NCBI RefSeq assembly: GCF_000735695.2 | Contig: NZ_JASZ02000017.1 | Location: 1-64,000, forward strand | Source of the DNA: Kaistella haifensis DSM 19056 | GTDB lineage: Bacteria > Bacteroidota > Bacteroidia > Flavobacteriales > Weeksellaceae | Direction: 5' to 3' | Length of the DNA: 64,000 nt | Shown: piece by piece, positions 33,034 through 41,733 of the stretch | Layout of the letters: the number at the start of each line of letters is the position of its first letter | Position numbering within the stretch: the stretch's first letter is position 1 | Notes under the pieces: model-generated | What the model was told of the DNA's origin: nothing | Seen by the model: the letters and a program-made list of their open reading frames with translations, nothing else | Databases searched by the model: none | Made by a program: the position numbers and the translations under genes

Positions 33034-34737
33034 ATGAAAAGAATTATTATTGCAGCCTGCTTTTTGACAGGCTTTGCTTCTTTTGCCCAAAATACCACTA
33101 CTTTGGATCCGATGCAGGACAAAGATTTAATGACTTGGTATCACAAAGATTTTTCTTCATCCAACGTATACGGTGTTAATACCGAAAATGCTTATAAATA
33201 TTTGGAATCAAAAGGCTTGAAACCAAAAACTGTGGTTGTAGGCGTTTTAGATAGCGGTGTAGAAGTGGATCATCCGGGATTGGTAAAAAACATGTGGAAA
33301 AACCCAAATGAAGTTCCAAATAACGGTAGAGATGATGATAATAACGGTTATATCGATGATATCTATGGTTGGAACTTTATCGGTGGTAAAAATGGTGATA
33401 TCGACATAGATAATATGGAAGTAACCCGCGTGGTGAAAAAATATCAACCAGTATTTGAAGGTGAAAATTCGTCGACCAATAAAGCAAATCAAGCGAAAAT
33501 GCCGGAAGAATTTGCAATGTACATGAAAGCCAAAGAAATTTTTACCAAAAAAAGCGTTGAAGCAAAACAAGGTTATGAAACTTACTCCAGAATTCAGAAA
33601 ATGATTCCGAGTATGATTGCTTTGCTTAATGGTAAAAACCTAACACCAGAAGTAGTTTCTACGATAAAACCTTCTACTCAGGAACAAGCGATGGCAGTTT
33701 CTGTTTTGGGACAAATTGCTCAGGATCCTGCTGTTAAAGGAAAAAGTCCTGCGGAAGTTCAGAAATATTTGGATGCTCAAATGAAAGAAGCTTTGGATTA
33801 TTATGGTCCACAAGCGACTAAACAATATAATTTGGATTTCGATCCAAGAGCGGAAATCGTTGGTGATAACTACGACGATTATTCGGAAAGGAAATACGGA
33901 AATAACCACTACGAAGGTCCCGATGCAAAACACGGAACCCACGTTGCCGGAATTATTGCCGGACTTCCGCAAGGCAAAGAGATTCAGCACGGTGTAGGTT
34001 ATAAAGTTGCAAAAATAATGACCGTAAGAGCCGTTCCGAATGGTGATGAGCGTGATAAAGATGTTGCCAATGCTATAAGATACGCAGTAGACAACGGAGC
34101 GAAAATCCTGAATATGAGTTTCGGTAAACCTGTTTCTCCAGGTAAAGCTGCGGTTTGGGATGCCTTCAAATATGCACAAGATAAAGGTGTTTTATTAGTA
34201 AAAGCTGCCGGAAACGAGAATGAAAACATTGCGGAAAACGTTTATTATCCTACCAATTTTAAAGATGTAAACGATGCAAAACCATTCATCAACAACATGA
34301 TTGTTGTAGGTGCATCAACGAACGATAATGAGTTTTTGAGAGCAGATTTCTCCAATTACAACCAAAAAATGGTGAATGTTTTCGCGCCAGGCGAGAAAAT
34401 TTATTCTACCGTACCAGATGGTAAATACGAATATCTGCAAGGAACTTCAATGGCTTCGCCGGTGGTAGCGGGAGCTGCATCTGTTTTGTTGGCGTACATG
34501 CCGAATTTGAAACCGGAACAAATCATCGAATCTTTGGTGAAAACATCCAATAAATCTTCGGTCAACGCAATGATTAACTCGAATACGAACAATAGATTTG
34601 ATTTAATTTCTGAAGCGGGTGGCGTAATCGATGTGCGTAAAGCTGCCGAATATGCCTATACCAACTTCTACAAAGCAACGCCAACAAAATCAACAGTTGC
34701 GAAAAAGCCTATTAAAAAACGTGTGAAAAGTAAATAA
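33034..34737 (+). CDS. Subtilisin-like S8 peptidase, secreted
   Basis: Serine protease of 567 residues with a signal peptide ending near ASFAQ. The catalytic triad is visible: Asp in VVGVLDSGVEVDHPG near 74, His in KHGTHVAGIIAGLP near 302, and Ser in GTSMASPVVAGAA near 473. A long insert of about 200 residues lies between Asp and His. The tail (KSTVAKKPIKKRVKSK) is basic and lacks an obvious type IX sorting domain, so it may be periplasmic. A terminator follows. Confidence 0.93.
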   Translation: MKRIIIAACFLTGFASFAQNTTTLDPMQDKDLMTWYHKDFSSSNVYGVNTENAYKYLESKGLKPKTVVVGVLDSGVEVDHPGLVKNMWKNPNEVPNNGRDDDNNGYIDDIYGWNFIGGKNGDIDIDNMEVTRVVKKYQPVFEGENSSTNKANQAKMPEEFAMYMKAKEIFTKKSVEAKQGYETYSRIQKMIPSMIALLNGKNLTPEVVSTIKPSTQEQAMAVSVLGQIAQDPAVKGKSPAEVQKYLDAQMKEALDYYGPQATKQYNLDFDPRAEIVGDNYDDYSERKYGNNHYEGPDAKHGTHVAGIIAGLPQGKEIQHGVGYKVAKIMTVRAVPNGDERDKDVANAIRYAVDNGAKILNMSFGKPVSPGKAAVWDAFKYAQDKGVLLVKAAGNENENIAENVYYPTNFKDVNDAKPFINNMIVVGASTNDNEFLRADFSNYNQKMVNVFAPGEKIYSTVPDGKYEYLQGTSMASPVVAGAASVLLAYMPNLKPEQIIESLVKTSNKSSVNAMINSNTNNRFDLISEAGGVIDVRKAAEYAYTNFYKATPTKSTVAKKPIKKRVKSK

Positions 34738-34754
34738 ATTTTCAACACAATATC

Positions 34755-34785
34755 AAAAAGCCCGATGTTTTTCGGGCTTTTTTTA
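34755..34785 (+). terminator. Terminator after the S8 peptidase gene
   Basis: AAAAAGCCCGA pairs with TCGGGCTTTTT across a short loop, followed by T residues. Confidence 0.85.
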
Positions 34786-34844
34786 TTCAAATTTTTGAAC
34801 TTGGCACGGTTTTTTGTTATTTGATTTTAAATAATTTTATTACT

Positions 34845-35324
34845 ATGAAAAATTTACTATTGGCCGGAATCATTGGAGCTGCATTCACAGTTTCTTGTTC
34901 CACCGCAAAAACAGCTCAATCAAATAAAAGCGATTTCCTAAAATTGAAAGGCGACTGGGAAATTACCAGCGTTGATTACAACAAGGATTTCAAAGTAAGA
35001 CCTTTCGACGAAGGTGCTGATGCGCAATGTTTCGTTGGAAGTCACTGGAGACTCATCCCGAATAACTATAGCGGTTCTTATACTTTGAACGGTGGTGGTG
35101 CTTGTCCAAGTGTTATTCAGCCAATTAAATTTGAAGTAGTGAACGGAAACGAATTCAAGTTCAAAAAATTATTAGAAGGATCAAAAGCGAAAGCCGTAAC
35201 CCAAGGTTACTCTTTAAATTTGATTAGCCAAACTACTGATGGTTTTAGCTTAGAGCAAAACATTCCTTCCAATGGTGAAAATGTAAGAATCGTATATAAC
35301 TTTGCCAGAACAGGCATGAAATAA
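34845..35324 (+). CDS. Lipocalin-like lipoprotein
   Basis: A 159-residue lipoprotein; the signal peptide ends in FTVSCS with Cys near 19. The mature part reads as a beta-rich lipocalin-like domain (LKGDWEITSVDYN, SHWRLIPNNYSGSYTL). Function unknown; ligand binding or envelope maintenance is possible. The frame opens earlier at a TTG (34821), but the ATG at 34845 gives a normal signal peptide. The OmpA gene starts 18 bases after its stop and is likely cotranscribed. Confidence 0.78.
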   Translation: MKNLLLAGIIGAAFTVSCSTAKTAQSNKSDFLKLKGDWEITSVDYNKDFKVRPFDEGADAQCFVGSHWRLIPNNYSGSYTLNGGGACPSVIQPIKFEVVNGNEFKFKKLLEGSKAKAVTQGYSLNLISQTTDGFSLEQNIPSNGENVRIVYNFARTGMK

Positions 35325-35342
35325 CCTTATAAATTTTTAATT

Positions 35343-36035
35343 ATGAATATTTTTAATAAAACCAATATTGCAGCTTTATTCATTTCATCCTCATTGGTGT
35401 TAACGAGTTGTGAATCAGTTCAAAACGCAAATAACCAACAAAAAGGAACCGTAATTGGTACCGCTGCTGGTGCAGTAATTGGAGGTGTTTTAGGAAACAA
35501 CATCGGTAAAGGTAAAAATGCTCCTGCTGGTGCAGTTCTTGGTGGAATCGTTGGTGGTGTTGCCGGTAACGTTATCGGTAGAAACATGGATAAACAAGCG
35601 AAAGAAATCAAGGAAACTTTACCAGGTGCTGAAGTAGAAAGAGTGGGTGAAGGAATTAAAGTTACCATGAAAGAAAATATGGTTAACTTCGGATTCGATT
35701 CTTCTAATTTGACTTCCGCGGCGATGGCAAACCTTGATAAATTGGCTGAAGTGTTGAAAAACAATCCTGATACCAACATCAATATCTATGGACATACCGA
35801 CAGCAAAGGTACTGACGAGTACAACCTTTCTCTTTCCGATAGAAGAGCGGCAGCTGTGAAAGCCTATTTAGTTTCTAAAGGAATTGCTTCCAGCAGAATA
35901 CATACCATGGGAGTTGGTGAAAAAGAACCAATTGCAAGCAATGATACTGAAGCAGGTAGAGCTCAAAACAGAAGAGTAGAGTTCGCAATTACTGCAAATG
36001 AGAATATGATCAAAGACGCTCAAAACGCTCAATAA
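35343..36035 (+). CDS. OmpA-family lipoprotein with glycine-zipper region
   Basis: A 230-residue envelope lipoprotein: a signal peptide ending in VLTSCE, then a glycine-zipper segment (GTAAGAVIGGVLGNNIGKG and GGIVGGVAGNVIGRN, about 36-82), then the peptidoglycan-binding OmpA domain with NINIYGHTDSKGTDEYN and LSDRRAAAVKAYL. It likely ties the outer membrane to the cell wall. The lipocalin-like lipoprotein precedes it, and a terminator follows. Confidence 0.92.
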   Translation: MNIFNKTNIAALFISSSLVLTSCESVQNANNQQKGTVIGTAAGAVIGGVLGNNIGKGKNAPAGAVLGGIVGGVAGNVIGRNMDKQAKEIKETLPGAEVERVGEGIKVTMKENMVNFGFDSSNLTSAAMANLDKLAEVLKNNPDTNINIYGHTDSKGTDEYNLSLSDRRAAAVKAYLVSKGIASSRIHTMGVGEKEPIASNDTEAGRAQNRRVEFAITANENMIKDAQNAQ

Positions 36036-36059
36036 GACCAAATCATTTTTATTATATTT

Positions 36060-36083
36060 AAGTCCGCTTAGGCGGATTTTTTT
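36060..36083 (+). terminator. Terminator after the OmpA-family gene
   Basis: TCCGC and GCGGA form the stem around TTAG, followed by seven T. Confidence 0.75.
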
Positions 36084-36096
36084 ATTTTAAATTCAC

Positions 36097-36104
36097 TATT
36101 TTTG
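36097..36104 (+). promoter_or_regulatory. -7 box of the ubiA-dprE operon
   Basis: TATTTTTG, matching TAnnTTTG, 17 bases before the ATG at 36122 and directly downstream of the OmpA terminator. Confidence 0.55.
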
Positions 36105-36121
36105 GAATTGATTTTACATTG

Positions 36122-37006
36122 ATGACAAAATATTTAAAACTGCTTCGTGTAGAGCAATGGGTGAAGAACCTTTTTGTTTTCGTACCACTTTTTTTTTCCG
36201 GAAATATCACCAATTTTGATCTGCTGATCAAAAGTTTTTTTGCGTTTTTGGTATTTTCTTTTGCAGCGAGTGCAGTGTATATTCTTAATGATTATTCCGA
36301 CATCGAATCCGATAGGAAGCACCCTGAAAAAAGTAAACGACCTCTCGCGAGTGGAGCTATTTCAAAAACTACTGCAGTTGTTGTTTTTGTAGGATTAATC
36401 GCACTTTGTGTAGGTTTGATAATCTTTGGTGGATCGTATTTTCATCACAATTCCTGGAAGTTTGCGAGTATTATTGCCTTTTATTTTTTTATGAACATTG
36501 CTTATACTTTTAAGCTGAAACATGTCGCCATTATTGATGTTTGCATCATTTCAATTGGTTTTGTATTAAGGGTTTTAGCCGGCGGTTATGCCACAGGAAT
36601 TTTTATTTCCCAGTGGGCGATTCTCCTAACCTTTGTTCTCGCATTAGTATTAGCATTAGGGAAAAGACGTGGAGAGTTGATCAATGCACAAATTTCCGGG
36701 AAAACAAGAAAAGCATTAGACGGCTACAATGTACAGTTTGCAGATATTGCGCTTTCCATCAGTTGTGCGCTGGCAATTGTGTGTTACCTTATGTTTACAC
36801 TTTCTCCCGAGGTTCAGCAGCGTTTTCATCCGAGGGTTTTTTATACGGTGATTTTTGTCGTTTTTGCTTTTTTGCGCTATTTGCAGCAAACTTTGGTGTA
36901 CAACAAAACAGAATCTCCAACCAAGATTATTTATAAAGACCGTTACATTCAAGTTACGTTGGTTCTATGGATTGCGGCATTTTTACTTCAAATTTATTTC
37001 AAATAA
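36122..37006 (+). CDS. UbiA-family prenyltransferase, likely polyprenyl-phosphate phosphoribosyltransferase
   Basis: Polytopic membrane enzyme of 294 residues in the UbiA superfamily. The first Asp-rich motif is NDYSDIESDRKHPEKSKRPL near residue 58. The family branch with decaprenyl-phosphate 5-phosphoribosyltransferase (mycobacterial Rv3806c) fits best because the next two genes resemble DprE1 and DprE2; this substrate assignment is inference from context. The ATG at 36122 directly follows a TTG that the longest frame would use. Its TAA overlaps the ATG of the next gene (TAATG). Confidence 0.85.
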   Translation: MTKYLKLLRVEQWVKNLFVFVPLFFSGNITNFDLLIKSFFAFLVFSFAASAVYILNDYSDIESDRKHPEKSKRPLASGAISKTTAVVVFVGLIALCVGLIIFGGSYFHHNSWKFASIIAFYFFMNIAYTFKLKHVAIIDVCIISIGFVLRVLAGGYATGIFISQWAILLTFVLALVLALGKRRGELINAQISGKTRKALDGYNVQFADIALSISCALAIVCYLMFTLSPEVQQRFHPRVFYTVIFVVFAFLRYLQQTLVYNKTESPTKIIYKDRYIQVTLVLWIAAFLLQIYFK

Positions 37007-38322
37007 TGAAACCAAATTTTACACAGAAAGTTACGAATTGGGGCAATTTTCCAGTTGTGGAAAAAGAAATGAAATCTGAAGATTCTATCCGGAAAATTAA
37101 AGAATTCGTACAAAATCACAATGAAATTATCGCTCGCGGAAACGGACGTTGCTATGGTGACGCTTCACTTTCTGAACATATTTTTTCAACCAAAAGACTT
37201 AATAAGTTCATTAGTTTCGATCGGTTGAACGGAGTGATAGAGTGCGAATCCGGAGTTTTGCTTTCCGAGGTTCTCGAAGTATGCGTTCCCCAAGGTTATT
37301 TTCTTTATGTGACGCCGGGAACCAAATTTATTTCCGTAGGAGGTGCCATCGCATCGGATGTTCATGGCAAGAATCATCATTTGGAAGGTTGTTTTTCCAA
37401 GTATGTGCTTGAATTTTCTTTGTTAAATGAAAAAAATGAAGTCATCACTTGCTCGAGAACTCAAAATTCCGAAAAATTCTGGGCAACTATTGGCGGAATG
37501 GGACTTACAGGAATTATTCTTTCCGCAAAATTTAAACTGAAGAATATCGAAACCGCATACATTCGACAAGAAAGCATGAAAGCCAATAATTTGGATGAAA
37601 TTTTTCAGTTGTTCGACGAAAGTGAATCCTGGACTTACAATGTAGCATGGATTGATTGCCAGCAAAAAGGAAAAAACTTAGGAAAAAGCATTTTAATGAG
37701 AGGCGAACACGCTTTCAGACATGAATTGCCAAAGAAATCGCAACAAAATCCTTTAAGATTAAAAAAGAAAATTAATCCATCCGTACCATTTTATTTTCCT
37801 GGTTTTGTGTTGAATAAATGGAGTGTAAAGTTGTTCAACTGGTTGTATTTTAATAAAAAACGGAAAAAAGAGGTAAAGGATTATGTGGATTATGAATCGT
37901 TTTTCTATCCTTTGGATGTGGTGAACGATTGGAATAAAATTTACGGAAAAGAAGGTTTTATTCAGTATCAAATGGTAATTCCCAAAGAAAATGGGAAAGA
38001 AGGAATGAGAAAAATCCTTGAAACCATCGCGAAAAGCGGAAACGGCTCTTTTCTCGCCGTGCTGAAGCTTTTCGGTAAGAATAATCCTGAAGCTTATAAC
38101 TCTTTCCCGATGGAAGGTTATACGCTGGCTCTGGATTTTAAAGTTAACAAAAATCTCAAAAATCTGGTTGAGAAATTGGATGCGATTGTAGAGGAATTTT
38201 GTGGCAGAATTTATTTAACTAAAGACAGCATGAGCAAATCCAGTTTAACGAATTATCTACAAAACGTTCAGAATTCGAAATTTGTATCGTTACAACACAA
38301 AAGAATCATCAATAATAACTGA
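37006..38322 (+). CDS. FAD-linked oxidase, DprE1-like
   Basis: Flavoprotein of 438 residues with the FAD-binding-4 fold (vanillyl-alcohol-oxidase type). ARGNGRCYGDASL near residue 40 is the FAD-pyrophosphate region typical of DprE1; GGAIASDVHGKNHH and GGMGLTGIILSAKF follow, and GSFLAVLKLFGKNN near the C-terminal third matches the DprE1 substrate domain. DprE1 oxidises the 2'-OH of polyprenyl-phosphoryl-ribose. The ATG at 37006 overlaps the previous stop; the longer frame beginning at 36967 lies inside ubiA. Confidence 0.87.
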   Translation: MKPNFTQKVTNWGNFPVVEKEMKSEDSIRKIKEFVQNHNEIIARGNGRCYGDASLSEHIFSTKRLNKFISFDRLNGVIECESGVLLSEVLEVCVPQGYFLYVTPGTKFISVGGAIASDVHGKNHHLEGCFSKYVLEFSLLNEKNEVITCSRTQNSEKFWATIGGMGLTGIILSAKFKLKNIETAYIRQESMKANNLDEIFQLFDESESWTYNVAWIDCQQKGKNLGKSILMRGEHAFRHELPKKSQQNPLRLKKKINPSVPFYFPGFVLNKWSVKLFNWLYFNKKRKKEVKDYVDYESFFYPLDVVNDWNKIYGKEGFIQYQMVIPKENGKEGMRKILETIAKSGNGSFLAVLKLFGKNNPEAYNSFPMEGYTLALDFKVNKNLKNLVEKLDAIVEEFCGRIYLTKDSMSKSSLTNYLQNVQNSKFVSLQHKRIINNN

Positions 38323-38345
38323 ATCATTTCTACTAATTCTAATTT

Positions 38346-39071
38346 ATGATCATACTCGGAAGCAATTCAGAAGTTGCGCAAGCATTTGTTGAAAAGGTTT
38401 TAGAAGAGGGCGGAAAATATTCGACCATCTATTTGGTGACCTCCAATCGGGAAACTACGGAAAAATTTGCCCGACATCTCGATGTGAAATTTCTACAAAA
38501 TACCGATATCATTGACTTCGATTTGTTAAAAGAAAACGAATATACCAAACTTGAACATCTTTCAGCGGATTTGTTGTTTTGCGCAACAGGTTTTCTCGGC
38601 GAAGGAACTGAAGAAAGCTTGTACGACCCGAAAAATACGGCAAATATTGTTGATATTAATTACGCAAAGCTAATTCCATTGCTCAATTTTTTCGCCCAGA
38701 AAATGGAGAGGCAGCGTTCCGGAACAATGATCATTCTGTCCTCGGTAGCGGGTGATCGTGGCAGACAAAGCAATTTTATTTATGGAAGTGCAAAGGCAGG
38801 ATTAACGGCTTATTTAAGCGGGTTGAGGAATTATATGTTCACCAGAAAAGTTCATGTGATCACCATAAAACCAGGATTTATGGACACCAAAATGACGGAA
38901 GGTTTGCCGCTGAATCCCAAACTTACAGCCACGCCAAAACAAGCCGCAGAAGCAATTTATAAAGCACTGAAAATGAAAAAAAATGTTGCATATGTATTGC
39001 CGATTTGGGGATTGATAATGCTGATCATCAGAAATATTCCTGAATTTATTTTTAAAAAACTAAAACTTTAG
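38346..39071 (+). CDS. Short-chain dehydrogenase, DprE2-like
   Basis: NAD(P)H-dependent SDR of 241 residues. It has a nucleotide-binding start (IILGSNSEVAQAF), the ATGFLG strand, a Ser in MIILSSVAGDRGRQS and the catalytic Tyr-Lys pair in NFIYGSAKAGLTAYLSG. A C-terminal hydrophobic stretch (PIWGLIMLIIRNIPEFIF) may anchor it to the membrane. Paired with a DprE1-like gene, it would reduce the 2'-keto intermediate to the arabinose epimer. The role comes from gene context and family. Confidence 0.85.
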   Translation: MIILGSNSEVAQAFVEKVLEEGGKYSTIYLVTSNRETTEKFARHLDVKFLQNTDIIDFDLLKENEYTKLEHLSADLLFCATGFLGEGTEESLYDPKNTANIVDINYAKLIPLLNFFAQKMERQRSGTMIILSSVAGDRGRQSNFIYGSAKAGLTAYLSGLRNYMFTRKVHVITIKPGFMDTKMTEGLPLNPKLTATPKQAAEAIYKALKMKKNVAYVLPIWGLIMLIIRNIPEFIFKKLKL

Positions 39072-39089
39072 AAAACAAGATTGCGATTG

Positions 39090-39677
39090 ATGAGAAAATT
39101 ATATTGCTTCGATTTTGATGGAACTTTAACCCGCAAAGACACGATGTTTTTGTACCTGAAATTTTATAACTCTGCCAAATTCAGAACTCAGTTTATCAAA
39201 CATATTCCGCTTTTTGTTTTGCTTAAATTAAAGCTTGCAGATGCCGAAAAAGTAAAGAAAAATTTTATATCTTCTATTTTAAAGGGTGAAAGCAAAAGCA
39301 GAATAGAAAAGAAATCGGAACTTTTTTTTCAAGAATTTTATCCGGAAATTTTTCGGGAAAATGCTTTGGAATTCATCAAAAATATCGACCGCGAAAATAC
39401 CGAATGTTATATCGTTTCCGCTTCGCTCGATATTTGGGTAGCGCCTTTTGCTAAGGAATTTCAGATGAAACTTTTATCCACACGCGCGGAATTTAAAAAC
39501 GATAAGTTTACCGGAAATTTCATTGGCAAAAACTGTAACGGAGCTGAAAAAGTAAACCGAATTAAAGAAGCAATTGATGGCAAAAAGTTCGATAAAATCA
39601 AAGCTTTTGGCGATACTTCGGGCGATCGGGAAATGCTGGCTTGGGCAAATGAAAGCCATTTTGAATTTTTTCACTAA
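39090..39677 (+). CDS. HAD-IB family phosphatase
   Basis: Haloacid-dehalogenase phosphatase of 195 residues. Motif I is YCFDFDGTLTRKDT at the N-terminus (nucleophile Asp), motif II lies in YIVSASLDIWVAP, and motifs III/IV include KAFGDTSGDREML. It is the fourth gene of the ubiA-dprE1-dprE2 run. In other bacteria, HAD-IB domains occur fused to UbiA proteins of this branch, so it probably removes the 5-phosphate of the polyprenyl-phosphoryl-ribose product; that is inference. The ATG at 39090 is chosen over the upstream TTG codons. Confidence 0.83.
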   Translation: MRKLYCFDFDGTLTRKDTMFLYLKFYNSAKFRTQFIKHIPLFVLLKLKLADAEKVKKNFISSILKGESKSRIEKKSELFFQEFYPEIFRENALEFIKNIDRENTECYIVSASLDIWVAPFAKEFQMKLLSTRAEFKNDKFTGNFIGKNCNGAEKVNRIKEAIDGKKFDKIKAFGDTSGDREMLAWANESHFEFFH

Positions 39678-39715
39678 TTTTAGCTCCCCAAAATAACAAT
39701 AAGAAAGTACAAAAA

Positions 39716-40888
39716 ATGGATAAAATATATCTGGATAATGCTGCGACAACACCGCTCTCCGAGGAAGTAATTGATGCAATGGTTTCGGTAATGAAAGTTA
39801 CTTATGGCAATCCTTCATCTACCCACAGTTTCGGGCAGGAAGCCAAAATTCTTATCGAAAAAACTAGACGCGAAGTTGCTGATTATTTGCATGTTACTCC
39901 AGCTGAAATTATTTTCACTTCATGTGGAACCGAATCCAATAATATGATCATTAAATCTTGTGTGGATCATCTTGGGGTGCAGCGAATCATCACTTCACCA
40001 CTGGAGCATAAATGTGTTGCAGAAACAGTTTTGGAGATGAAAAATAGGAGAGGAGTTGAGGTGGTTTACCTTCGTCCAGATCAAAAAGGAGATTTGGATT
40101 TGGCAAAACTTGAAGAATTACTAAAAAATTCAGATAAAAAAACGTTGGTAAGTTTAATGCATGCCAATAATGAAATCGGTAACCTTCTGGATATTAATAA
40201 AGTAGCGCACCTTTGCAAGGAAAACAATGCGCTTTTCCATTCAGATACTGTACAATCGATGGCACATATGGATTTGGATTTTTCTAAAATTCCGGTGGAC
40301 TTTGCAAGCTGTAGTGCCCATAAATTTCATGGTCCTAAAGGAAGTGGGTTTGCTTTTATCAGAAAATCCTCCGGTTTGAAGGGGATCATCACCGGTGGAC
40401 CTCAGGAAAGATCGTTGAGAGCAGGTACGGAAAACGTTTGTGGAATTGTAGGTTTAGGAAAAGCATTGGAACTTTCATTGAAAAATATGAGCGATTATGC
40501 TTCACACATCAAAGAAATTAAAAATTACGCGATCGAAAAACTTGCTGCTGAAATAGAAGGCGTGAAATTTAACGGAAGAAGTGCGGAAGAGGGAAGTTTA
40601 TACACGGTTTTAAGTGTTTTATTGCCTTTCAAAGATCCAATGATTGGATTGAAATTAGATATGAATGGAATCGCCATCTCTCAGGGAAGTGCTTGTTCAT
40701 CGGGTGCATCTAAACCATCAATGGTGATGATGATGATTTTGGATGAAGAAGAAATGGATAATTCCACACCACTGAGAATTTCGTTTAGCCATCTCACCAC
40801 CAAAAAGGATATTGATGCATTAATTGATGCGCTGAAAAAGATCGCTTCAGATTCTAAAATAGAAAAAACAAATATTGAACATAGATAA
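39716..40888 (+). CDS. Cysteine desulfurase (IscS/NifS-like)
   Basis: PLP enzyme of 390 residues that mobilises sulfur from cysteine for Fe-S cluster or thiolation chemistry. The N-terminal IYLDNAATTPLSEEV, the PLP-lysine region CSAHKFHGPKGSGF near residue 205 and the catalytic-cysteine loop ISQGSACSSGA near 325 are intact. Its iscU/sufE partners are not nearby. It is followed by trxA with its own promoter. Confidence 0.94.
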   Translation: MDKIYLDNAATTPLSEEVIDAMVSVMKVTYGNPSSTHSFGQEAKILIEKTRREVADYLHVTPAEIIFTSCGTESNNMIIKSCVDHLGVQRIITSPLEHKCVAETVLEMKNRRGVEVVYLRPDQKGDLDLAKLEELLKNSDKKTLVSLMHANNEIGNLLDINKVAHLCKENNALFHSDTVQSMAHMDLDFSKIPVDFASCSAHKFHGPKGSGFAFIRKSSGLKGIITGGPQERSLRAGTENVCGIVGLGKALELSLKNMSDYASHIKEIKNYAIEKLAAEIEGVKFNGRSAEEGSLYTVLSVLLPFKDPMIGLKLDMNGIAISQGSACSSGASKPSMVMMMILDEEEMDNSTPLRISFSHLTTKKDIDALIDALKKIASDSKIEKTNIEHR

Positions 40889-40916
40889 TTTACGCAAGGG
40901 ATTGGTAAGAAAGTTG

Positions 40917-40924
40917 TAAATTTG
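40917..40924 (+). promoter_or_regulatory. -7 box of trxA promoter
   Basis: TAAATTTG, matching TAnnTTTG, 34 bases upstream of the trxA ATG. Confidence 0.5.
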
Positions 40925-40958
40925 GACTTTGAAATTTTAATTAAAAAACAAAAAAGAT

Positions 40959-41276
40959 ATGGCATTAGAGATTACAGACCAGTCATTTAAAGAAATGGTT
41001 TTGAATTCAGACAAACCAGTGTTGGTTGATTTTTGGGCAGTATGGTGCGGACCATGTAGAATGTTAGGACCAATTGTTGAAGAAATCGCAACAGATTTCG
41101 AAGGAAAAGCGGTTGTAGGAAAAGTAGATGTTGACAATAATCAGCAGGTTTCTGTTGATTATGGTATCAGAAATATACCTACTGTTTTAATCTTCAAAAA
41201 TGGTGAGGTAGTAGATAAAATTGTAGGAGTTGCTTCGAAAGAAGTGATTGCGGAGAAATTATCTGCACATTTGTAG
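40959..41276 (+). CDS. trxA: Thioredoxin
   Basis: Cytoplasmic disulfide reductase of 105 residues. The active site is WAVWCGPCRMLGP; the cis-proline region is IRNIPTVLIFKNG. Length and motifs are those of a standard thioredoxin 1. Transcribed alone and ended by a terminator. Confidence 0.95.
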   Translation: MALEITDQSFKEMVLNSDKPVLVDFWAVWCGPCRMLGPIVEEIATDFEGKAVVGKVDVDNNQQVSVDYGIRNIPTVLIFKNGEVVDKIVGVASKEVIAEKLSAHL

Positions 41277-41298
41277 AAAAATAATTCAGTAATAATCA

Positions 41299-41329
41299 AT
41301 GCTTTCCGAAAAAGAAAGCATTTTTTTTT
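41299..41329 (+). terminator. Terminator after trxA
   Basis: ATGCTTTC and GAAAGCAT form an 8-bp stem, followed by nine T. Confidence 0.85.
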
Positions 41330-41338
41330 CGAAAATGT

Positions 41339-41368
41339 TTTGTAGATAAGCAAAAAGTTGTATTTTTG
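41339..41368 (+). promoter_or_regulatory. Promoter of tRNA-Asp (TTTG-N18-TATTTTTG)
   Basis: TTTG at 41339-41342 and TATTTTTG at 41361-41368 match both consensus elements with an 18-base spacer, about 43 bases before the tRNA 5' end. Confidence 0.7.
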
Positions 41369-41411
41369 CACTCACCAAAAAGAAAGAAACTTTCTAAGAG
41401 GTAATTCTAAA

Positions 41412-41485
41412 GATCCGGTAGTTCAGCTGGTTAGAATGCCGCCCTGTCACGGCGGAGGTCGCGGGTTCGAGTCCCGTCCGGATCG
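41412..41485 (+). tRNA. tRNA-Asp (GTC)
   Basis: A cloverleaf can be drawn. Acceptor stem GATCCGG/CCGGATC with discriminator G; D arm GTTCAGCTGGTTAGAAT; anticodon stem CCGCC/GGCGG around loop CTGTCAC giving anticodon GTC; T arm GCGGGTTCGAGTCCCGT. The 3' CCA is not encoded. G73 is the expected aspartate identity base. An integrase gene lies 248 bases downstream, so the 3' half may serve as attachment site. Confidence 0.95.
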
Positions 41486-41508
41486 CAACTACAATATCAA
41501 AGTAGTAC

Positions 41509-41544
41509 AAAAAGCTTTAAAACGTATGTTTTAAAGCTTTTTTT
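41509..41544 (+). terminator. Terminator after tRNA-Asp
   Basis: AAAAAGCTTTAAAAC pairs perfectly with GTTTTAAAGCTTTTT around a four-base loop, followed by T. Confidence 0.85.
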
Positions 41545-41596
41545 GTTTTATGTCTGTTCAAAGAGAACTAAAAAAGCACAATCTGAAAGTGACCTA

Positions 41597-41636
41597 TTCA
41601 GTGACCTGTTAAAGCAGGTTTAAAAAGGTCACTGAA
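41597..41636. repeat. Inverted TTCAGTGACCT repeats between tRNA-Asp and integrase
   Basis: TTCAGTGACCT (41597-41607) and AGGTCACTGAA (41626-41636) are a perfect 11-bp inverted pair. Additional partial copies are GTGACCT at 41589 and TTCAGTG at 41654. Closely spaced short repeats beside an integrase gene are the expected form of recombinase arm-binding sites or an excisionase-type control region. Confidence 0.55.
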
Positions 41637-41733
41637 AATTCAGACAAACCCTGTTCAGTGGCTAGTTCAGCAACTGAATATCTTGTGATAAGTTTTTGCT
41701 AAGGTTAATTTTAAATCTTAAACGCTAGACGAA

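Noticed and set aside
33640-34179. 179-residue minus-strand frame inside the S8 peptidase gene
   Set aside because: Antisense shadow; composition typical of such frames.
36967-37005. Longer DprE1-like frame starting inside ubiA
   Set aside because: The ATG at 37006 overlaps the ubiA stop in a normal TAATG coupling and matches the expected N-terminus.
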